Assembly: GCF_049306965.1 (NCBI RefSeq)
Contig: NC_133183.1
Location: forward strand, 23,220,001 to 23,284,000
DNA length: 64,000 bases
Reading direction: 5' to 3'
DNA from: Danio rerio
Taxonomy: Eukaryota; Chordata; Actinopteri; Cypriniformes; Danionidae
A program made the position numbers and the translations under genes. Positions 59,701-64,000 of the stretch are shown here, piece by piece. Positions within the stretch are counted from its first letter, which is position 1. Every line of letters begins with the position of its first letter. The notes under the pieces are model-generated. The model saw nothing but the letters and a program-made list of their open reading frames with translations, ran no database searches and was not told where the DNA came from.

Positions 59701-62700
59701 AGTTAAAAAACTAATCCTAATCAGTTATGTGAACTTAATTCATTTGAGAAAACGAAGCAATTTGAGCACAGTAAAACCCAATAAATGAAGAGAACTCAAA
59801 CCAGTTGAGAACTGTAAAACACAATAAGTTAAGGCAACTTAAACCGGTTGAGGAAACCGATTTTTTTTACAAACTATTTAAGTAAAAAAAATGTATATGA
59901 GTACTGTAAACTTACTCCATTTAAGTTGAAGTAATGAGGTATTTAATTAACTCGTTACCTTCAACACTGAGTTCAAAACTCTTTTCAAATGAGTAGAATT
60001 AACATTCAGTCAATTTTAAAGTTAACCACACTCATTTCATTTGATAAAGTTGACTTTTGGGCTTTACAGTATATTAACTGAATCTGAAATTTCTGTTAAT
60101 CAAATAATATTGGAAAATAACAGTTTTCAATGTTGACAAAAATCAGAATTTTTTTTTTTGATCAGCAAATCAATAGATTAGAAAGATTTCTAAAGGCTCA
60201 TGTGATATTGAAGCTTGGATTAAGGATGCATTTTTGCAATAACATTTTTTTTTAAAATGTATTGAAATAGAAAATATTTGTAACAATAATTATTTTATCC
60301 TATTTTTAACTTAAAAAATGCAGCCTTAGAGGCACAGTATGTAATTTTCGCCACTAGAGGGAGCATATTCACAATAAACAAAAGCATATATTGATGACAA
60401 AGAAATCATAGTTCACCTCAAGTTCTTCCAGTCATGCTCACATGCTGTTTTATCATACTAAATACATTTTAAGATTATGTTATAATGCTGCTGTGTCACG
60501 TATGTCTAATAAAACGCACTACATATTAAAACACCTTTAGTGTTTTAAATAAATCCTGAAATTGAGAGTGTCATTAGCATGGCAGCACAGGACACGGTCC
60601 ATATCACTAGTTTAAATAGTGTATTTGAACATTCTTCGACACATTCGGAAAAAAGTACATACAGCAAAATATATAACACTGTTCTATTGTCACGGCATGG
60701 TGGCTCAGTTGTAAGCACTGTTGCCTCCCAGCAAGAAGGTCACTGGTTTGAGGCCTGGCTGTACCAGTTGGCATTTCTGTGTGGAGTTTGCATGTTCTCC
60801 CTGCGTTTTCGTGTGTTTTCTCTGGGTGCTCCGGTTTCCCCCACAAGTCCAAAGACATGCACTTAAGGTGAATTGGATTAACTAAATTGACCATAGTGTG
60901 TGAGAGTGTGTTTGAATGTGAGAGTGTATGGGTGTTTTCCATTACTGGGTTGCATCTGGAAGGGTATCCGCTGCGTAAAACATATGCTGGATTAGTTGAC
61001 GGTTCATTCCGCTGTGGTGACCCCTGATAATTAAGGGACTAGGCTGAGGGAAAATGAAATGAAAATGAAAATGAATGCCTTTTGGGTATTTGAATTAAAA
61101 TACTGTAACAGTACATATTGTGTCTTAAAGAGACTTTTAGAAGTATCTCTGTAGACTAGTCAGTGTACATTCACAAAAGAAAAGTCAATGGTTCACAAAG
61201 ACAGCAAGCACAACTTCATAGATCACAGCGGACACTTTGCTAACTGTTTTATAAATGTTGTTTTCTCAGGATGTGGCAGTCATGACGGCTCCTAATGATG
61301 TCATTCATCAGGGGTCAAAACACAAAGGTCATCATCGCGAGAAAGCGATACTTCAACAGAAAGAAGGTTTGCAAGACATGAGAGAGCGAATCCGAGCGCT
61401 AGAACAGAAGTGGCCGAGCAGTGAGTCTTGGAGTGGCTTATAACTCATGATCAAACCATTGGATGTGTTGATGCTTCACTGATCTAATATAAGACCAACA
61501 TTAACCTACATTATGACTCTCTTCTGCCGGTTTACAGAGCGTCTGGGCCAGCAGCGGGAGCCGGAGAAACAGGGTCAGGTGAAGACACAGAGACTTAAGA
61601 GAAGATCCGTCACTCCTGTGGTATTTACTGTTATACAATCTGATCTATGTGCTTAAGAAGAATATATATTTAAGATTCTTCACCCTTTCTTACAGTCATT
61701 TACAAACTGCACATATAATAAAGTGAAGCTTGGGGGGAATTTATTGCTGGCAAAAGACAGAAACCTTTAGATTTTTTGTTTTTTAAGAATAACTGAAGGA
61801 ATATTCCCACTTTATATAATTGTTTTAAAGTTTCCAGTAATAAGGAACCATCGAAAATTATTTGGTGTGCGAGTAAACTGTTCGAATGAATCAAACTGAA
61901 TGGGAAATCTGTTCGGAAATCTGCTTGACTGATTAGGAAAAAAAGCATGAAATATTATCTTGCAGGTTGTTAACTATATTATACTTTTAATCCTTTGATG
62001 CTCCAAACTCCCTTCTCATCTTTGACTTTAGTAATGCACTATATCATGTAAGCCGGTAGCTAGCTCTCTGCAACTCTCACATGGTCGCCCACTGAAGCTA
62101 AGCGGGGCTGCACCCGGTCAGTACCTGGATGGCAGACAACATGGAAAAGCTAGGTTGCTGCTGGAAGTCGTGTTAGTGAGGCCAGCAGGGGGCACTCAAC
62201 CTGCGGGCTGTGTGGGTCCTAATGCCCCAGTATAGTGACGGGGACTCTATACTGCTCAGTAAGCGCCATCTTTCGGATGAGATGTTAAACTGAGGTCCTG
62301 ACTATCTGTGGTCGTTAACAATCCCAGGATGTCCTTCGAAAAAGAGTAGGGGTTTAACCCCGGCACCCTGGCCAAATCTGTCCATCATGGCCTCCTAACC
62401 CTCCCCATATCATAATTCATCACTCTGCCTCCTCTCCACCAATCAGCTGGTGTGGGGTTTTCTGTCTGGTGCAAAATGCCGTTGCGTAATCCAGGTGGAT
62501 GCTGCACACTGGTGGTTAATGAGAAGATACCCCCATTTTGTAAAGCACTTTGAGTGCCCACAAAAGTACTATATAAATGTAAGGAATTATTATTATTATT
62601 AATTGTGCTCATTTGATTGCTGCAGAATGGTTCAGCATTTCCTGAAGCACTGACCGAGGCAGCAAGGGAACGCACAGCCAGACTGGACATGTCTGATGCC

Positions 62701-63040
62701 CTGGAGCTCAGTGAGAGAACAGTGAGCCACACACGACATACATAAGCATTTTATGACTGCATTATTTTGAGTTTGAATAACTGATAAATCATTATTTTTT
62801 GTTTTTGGTTTAGTACCTGGAGCTGGTGCGTGTGCTGTGTGAAGCTCTGGAGCTCAGTGACAATGAGCTGTCAGGCTGTGCGAGTTTACAGCACCTTCCT
62901 CCTGATGAGAGACAGCGCATCGTTTCTTTGAGACAAACAGACCTGGAGTTTGTGAGAAGCCGCTTTGATCTGCAGAACAGCCAGAGCCAGAAACAAGAGC
63001 TACTGCTGCAGGAGAACCAGAGAGAGATACACACGCTCAG
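38814..63040 (+). CDS. fhad1: forkhead-associated domain-containing protein 1, 5' part (continues past window)
   Basis: A large protein with an N-terminal phosphothreonine-binding FHA domain and a long coiled coil, linked to cilia and sperm by expression in mammals; molecular role unknown. The 24 coding exons are 38814-38909, 39093-39299, 39460-39619, 41260-41348, 41566-41796, 46908-47031, 47748-47878, 47991-48062, 49957-50064, 50149-50214, 51573-51725, 51836-52031, 52941-53011, 53100-53198, 53457-53546, 55007-55346, 55497-55590, 57669-57775, 57851-58010, 58097-58247, 61270-61420, 61538-61620, 62626-62721 and 62814-63040. They sum to 3302 nt (about 1,100 codons), with every junction phase consistent and no in-frame stop. 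The last donor leaves an open codon, so more exons lie to the right. Human FHAD1 is of similar plan. Introns are packed with repeats. Confidence 0.93.
40548..40936. mobile_element. TIR element with internal tandem-like words
   Basis: The left end CATCCCAGCTGGCACATAAC and the right end ACATTATGTGGCTGCTGGGATG are inverted copies. Inside, the phrases GTGACCAAAAT(T/C), CAACATCTTAAACCAACGT and GATGTCAAAT recur at loosely regular spacing (about 40610-40850). It is non-coding and lies in an fhad1 intron. Confidence 0.75.
42256..42852 (+). mobile_element. SINE3 (5S rRNA-derived SINE)
   Basis: The head keeps 5S rRNA landmarks: GCCATATCACCCTG, GAAGCTAAGCAGGGC, GCCTGGTCGGTACCTGGATG and GGGAGACCGC, which span the internal pol III promoter. 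The body (AGTAAGACATTAAACGGAGGTCC-like region and CCTGGCCAAATTCCCACCAT) leads to an L2/CR1-like tail (GTGCTATATAAATACACATT). It is too diverged in the 5' third and too long to be a 5S gene. It lies in the intron between exons 5 and 6 of the coding series. Confidence 0.85.
42885..43990 (+). mobile_element. unclassified, possibly solo-LTR-like fossil
   Basis: A block of foreign composition lies between two SINE3 copies, with pol II-like signals: a CG-rich patch (about 43165-43235), a TTTAAAAG box near 43490 and AATAAA near 43763. It begins near TGTGAAGTAGCC and could end near GAAGCTCACA. I see no coding region and no second terminal repeat, so if it is an LTR it is a lone, broken one. Family and age are not determinable by eye. 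Confidence 0.3.
44100..44760 (+). mobile_element. 5'-truncated SINE3 copy split by a second SINE
   Basis: The sequence from AGTGTAACCCGTTGTCCTTG to TGAATTGCTTTGGGTGTATA is SINE3 body. It is broken at AAATGCGCTA by the nested SINE and resumes as AAATGCGCTATATAAATATA at 44733. A reversed SINE scrap (ATACACTACGGTCAATTTAG) lies just left of it at 44030-44100. Confidence 0.75.
44370..44732 (-). mobile_element. DANA/mermaid-type SINE nested in SINE3, 10-bp target duplication
   Basis: The reverse-complement SINE runs from ATTCATTCATTTTCTTTTCG to the tRNA-like head region (GAGGCTCGAACCAGCGACCT). The exact 10-bp duplication AAATGCGCTA at 44360-44369 and 44733-44742 defines both edges. Confidence 0.93.
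45121..45310. repeat. shared interspersed repeat (copy 1)
   Basis: AACTCAAATCGATTAAATTA, then AAGCAATTAAGTTATCCCTA, recurs in diverged form at about 49285-49440 (ACACAAATCGATTAAGTTAA, then AATTAAGTTGTCCCAATGAA). Both copies lie in fhad1 introns. It resembles part of the element at 59633-60070. Confidence 0.5.
45636..46533 (-). mobile_element. degraded Tc1/mariner-type transposon
   Basis: The left end TACACTACTTGACAAAAGTC and the right end AATGACAAGATTTTGTCAGGTAGTGTA form inverted repeats with TA. On the minus strand 46456-46184 encodes a piece of Tc1-type transposase (KVDFSDELSVELHPNHH, then SVKFGEGKIMAWVYI), with the SDE that carries the second catalytic acidic residue. Further along the minus strand CCAGTCACCAGGCATGAGCA would encode the SPDLNPIE-type region. 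At 0.9 kb it is shorter than an autonomous Tc1 element and the frame is not continuous. Confidence 0.8.
46908..53546 (+). CDS. fhad1: fhad1 middle exons, coiled coil with a conserved non-coil block
   Basis: Ten exons. MLELQRCSGEMLEQTVTERD and KQALKLAAEVDKLRQDVRRR are heptad-rich. FDSFREQIVRIAHVSDKQPD (50149-50214) matches the human segment beginning HFRSQVIKATYG. The exon at 51836 (LNPVLSWVQEHSLYTLNLLH) is less coil-like and has a conserved Trp, like the human stretch around SWLEEVEQLL. It is followed by VLGALHILCQNLKDTQSELR and a renewed coil. Exon lengths from 66 to 196 nt are ordinary; the phase runs 0 except after 47031 and 52031. Confidence 0.88.
48663..48801 (+). mobile_element. 3' fragment of DANA/mermaid-type SINE
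   Basis: GTGTATGGATGTTTCCCAGT through ACATATGCTGGATAAGTTGG to the AAAATGAATGAATGAATG tail. The head is absent and the GGAAGGGCATCCGC step is deleted after GCAGCTG. Confidence 0.8.
48870..49070. mobile_element. fragment of CAGTTGAAGTC-family TIR element
   Basis: Words such as AACCTGGTTAAGTCTTTAAATG and CTTGCCTACTTAAC match the interior of the family in the reverse direction. Both ends are missing. Confidence 0.5.
50672..50802 (+). mobile_element. 3' fragment of DANA/mermaid-type SINE
   Basis: TGTTTTCCCAGTTCTGGGTT, GGAAGGGCATCCGCTGTGTA and the tail AAGGAAAATGAATGAATG are SINE 3' sequence, with a deletion near the conserved AATAAAGGGACT box. Confidence 0.75.
52117..52860. mobile_element. inverted-repeat element (ACACTTTA ends)
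   Basis: Left ACACTTTATTTGAAGGGAGT and right CTCCCCTCAAGTAAAGTGT are inverted copies. Several internal words are also mirrored (CATGACA, TGTCATTA, AAATCTCCTT). It is 0.74 kb and non-coding, in the fhad1 intron between 52031 and 52941, and ends about 80 bp before the next exon. Confidence 0.75.
54170..54905 (+). repeat. A/C-rich pentanucleotide tract, about 0.7 kb
   Basis: An almost continuous run of 5-bp units with changing consensus: TCAAA/TCAAG, then about 11 units of AAAGC (54226-54280), interrupted AAACC-type units, AAACTC, a second AAAGC block of about 17 units (54491-54568), about 9 units of AAACT (54568-54610), then AACCA and AGCAAACCAA units to about 54905. T is very rare on the plus strand across the A/C blocks. 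It lies about 100 bp before the fhad1 exon at 55007. The minus strand has spurious open frames of LCFAL repeats. Confidence 0.95.
55007..63040 (+). CDS. fhad1: fhad1 distal exons in window, charged coiled coil
   Basis: The 340-nt exon at 55007 encodes a highly charged helix (MEKAKIQEAELKKMLRELHL, then EEYREQVRQHAFTIVAMENQ), directly downstream of the pentamer tract. Later exons give ASLALSEQEVVSQSEIINAL, QRIQLSTLTNKLSMMSQLVQ, a 151-nt exon at 58097 with ETQQMNELLKRYCSVFDRQT, and YLELVRVLCEALELSDNELS then LQHLPPDERQRIVSLRQ. The last resembles the human FHAD1 stretch with ELSGSLSLRHLPPDER. The acceptor at 58096 follows a run of A and looks weak, but only this site keeps the frame. Confidence 0.88.
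55591..57668. other. fhad1 intron with a LINE fragment
   Basis: About 0.6 kb of plain AT-rich sequence (55620-56180) precedes the LINE fragment, and another 0.8 kb of AT-rich sequence (56850-57640) follows. Outside the LINE I see no ordered repeat or exon. Confidence 0.6.
56185..56842 (-). mobile_element. LINE 3' end (L2/CR1-like), minus strand
   Basis: On the minus strand the reverse transcriptase C-terminus reads IHAFVTTLLDYRNALYVG, RLQMVQNAAPRPVTGT and HISPVLASLHWLPIHFRI, then GLAPPYISELIHPYKPTRTL and LSVPKTKRKLRVDRASLWQV, each matching fish L2/CR1 LINEs. The 3' end AAAGTGCTCTATAAATGTAG runs into a short TTGAC repeat (plus strand GTCAAGTCAAGTCAA, about 56196-56215). It is 5'-truncated and the frame shifts between the blocks. 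Confidence 0.8.
58380..59444. mobile_element. hAT-like TIR element (CAGTGTTGGG ends) split by a SINE
   Basis: Left CAGTGTTGGGGACTGTTACT and right GTTACCCAAAACACTG are inverted repeats. The arms carry GTAACTTTTGCGTTACTTTA-type words in both directions. The SINE at 58676-59050 interrupts it. It is non-coding, in the large fhad1 intron after 58247. Confidence 0.75.
58676..59050 (+). mobile_element. full-length DANA/mermaid-type SINE
   Basis: Head GCATGGCGGTGCAGTGGGTA, B box GGTTCGAGCC, and tail GACTAAGCTGAAAAGAAAAT followed by three GAAT units. Flanking TTTAGAATA and TTTAGGATA are a likely but imperfect target duplication. Confidence 0.88.
59633..60070. mobile_element. TIR element with internal duplications
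   Basis: Left ACTGTAAAACCCAAAAAGTT and right GACTTTTGGGCTTTACAGT are inverted copies. The phrase ACTGTAAAAC(C/A)CAATAA recurs inside (about 59770 and 59815), as does TGAGGAAACCGATT (59674 and 59838), so the left part has been partly duplicated. Confidence 0.7.
60690..61077 (+). mobile_element. full-length DANA/mermaid-type SINE
   Basis: Head CACGGCATGGTGGCTCAGTT, then CAGCAAGAAGGTCACTGG, body GGAAGGGTATCCGCTGCGTA, and tail AAAATGAAATGAAAATGAAA. It has more substitutions than the copy at 58676, so it is older. Confidence 0.85.
62068..62600 (+). mobile_element. SINE3 (5S rRNA-derived SINE), second copy
   Basis: CACTGAAGCTAAGCGGGGCT and GGTCAGTACCTGGATGGCAG show the 5S-derived promoter region. 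The body ends in AAAGTACTATATAAATGTAA and a short ATT repeat. The first part of the 5S head is eroded. It ends about 25 bp before the fhad1 exon at 62626. Confidence 0.82.
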
Positions 63041-63230
63041 GTGCAAACAAACTCACAAACACACACTCTGGACAAATGATTCCCTCCCTTGTTTCATTTA
63101 AGGGTTCAGATTACTTTTTGGAAAATAATGCACAATTACAGTATGTCTAACTTGATAATATTGACTCTCATAATTTTGACAGAGTTATTTTATTTGATAC
63201 CGTTTCGAGAGATGTAACAAAATTTAAATT

Positions 63231-63607
63231 CGTTCATTCATTTTCTTTTTGGCTTAGTTTCTTTATTAATCAGGGGTCGCCACAGTGACAACAGTGGAAT
63301 GAACCGCCAACTTATCCAGCATTATCCATCACATGTTTTACGCAGCTGATACCCTTTCAGCTGTAACCCATCACTGGAAAACACTCCTCATTCACACACA
63401 TACACTATGGACAATTTTAGCTCACCCAATTTACCTGTACTGCATTATCTTGGGACTTGTGGGGAAAACCAGAGCATCTGGAGGAAACCCACGCAAACAC
63501 AGGGAGAACATGCAAACTCCACACAGAAATGCCAACTGACCCAGTCGAGGCTCGAACCAGCGACCTTCTTGCTGTGAGGCGACAGCACTACCTACTGCGC
63601 CACCGCC
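63231..63607 (-). mobile_element. full-length DANA/mermaid-type SINE, minus strand
   Basis: Begins as TTCATTCATTTTCTTTTTGG and ends at the tRNA-like head CACTACCTACTGCGCCACCG. It keeps the B-box complement GGCTCGAACCAGCGAC. It is joined directly to the TTATA array. Confidence 0.9.
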
Positions 63608-63740
63608 CCTTATTATATTATGTTATATTATAGTATATTATATTATAGTATATTATATTATAATTTATTATTATATTATATTATATTATATTATATTATA
63701 TTATATTATATTATATTATATTATATTATATTATATTATA
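63608..63740. repeat. (TTATA)n microsatellite
   Basis: About 130 bp of TTATA/TATTA pentamers, imperfect at the left (TTATGTTATATTATAG) and near-perfect from about 63672. It adjoins the head end of the SINE. Confidence 0.92.
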
Positions 63741-64000
63741 ATTTTTCCTTATGTGTATAATTTGTCTTTCTCTACATTTTTAGGAATTTCTCAATTTGTA
63801 ATCATTTGAAACAGGCGATTGCAATAACATGTTAAAAAGGGCAACATATACTCATAGATGAGAAGTTGCTCATAAAAAAATTAATGGTTTTAATTAAAAA
63901 ATATCTCAAGGAAAAGTTGCATTTTAAATGATATTTAAATATAAATATTATATTTTCTTATATTTGGCAACATTAATTATGGTGGCTTGAAAAGCCAACA

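Larger units (their letters stand above)
63041..64000. other. fhad1 intron running to the window edge
   Basis: No further exon is recognisable after the donor at 63041. The stretch holds a reversed SINE, the TTATA array and about 260 bp of AT-rich sequence. The gene is expected to continue to the right. Confidence 0.7.

Overview
The window reads as nuclear DNA of a teleost fish, most likely zebrafish (Danio rerio) or a close cyprinid. The genes are split by GT-AG introns. The background is AT-rich with long (TA)n arrays. The repeats are those that fill cyprinid genomes: tRNA-headed SINEs of the DANA/mermaid type, 5S-rRNA-headed SINE3, many short inverted-repeat DNA elements (hAT-like, Tc1/mariner-like and TTAA-like ends), and scraps of L2/CR1-like LINEs. 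No bacterial, viral or CRISPR feature was seen.

Layout, left to right. (1) 1-7.4 kb: the last three coding exons and 3'UTR of an inositol trisphosphate receptor gene, best matched to itpr3 (+). (2) 8.2-23.4 kb: a complete alas2 (erythroid 5-aminolevulinate synthase, +), with an iron-responsive-element hairpin at the end of its noncoding first exon, ten coding exons and a predicted 583-residue protein. (3) 23.4-36.3 kb: a pancreatic elastase-2 cluster. It holds one intact gene on the minus strand (267 aa), a dead minus-strand copy of which only pieces of exons 1-4 remain, and one intact gene on the plus strand (267 aa under the preferred splice choice). (4) 37.9-63.0 kb and beyond the right edge: fhad1 (+), with an N-terminal FHA domain followed by long coiled coil. 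Twenty-four coding exons with consistent phases were traced, giving about 1,100 codons before the window ends.

The genes do not form one pathway. The two elastases are secreted acinar-cell serine proteases and share a 33-bp element with an E-box/TC-box arrangement like the PTF1 enhancer. alas2 starts heme synthesis in erythroid mitochondria, and its hairpin and CP motifs point to iron and heme control. fhad1 next to elastase-2 genes matches, from general knowledge, the human 1p36.21 order (FHAD1 - EFHD2 - CTRC - CELA2A). itpr3 and alas2 lie elsewhere in human, so the window spans a fish-specific junction.

I did not find a wholly new system. The observations most worth following are the elastase cluster with its shared enhancer block and dead copy, the IRE with an unusual stem pair ending at a splice donor, the 0.7-kb A/C-rich pentamer tract just upstream of an fhad1 exon, an RFX-like X-box at the fhad1 promoter, and several cleanly nested transposon insertions with readable target duplications.
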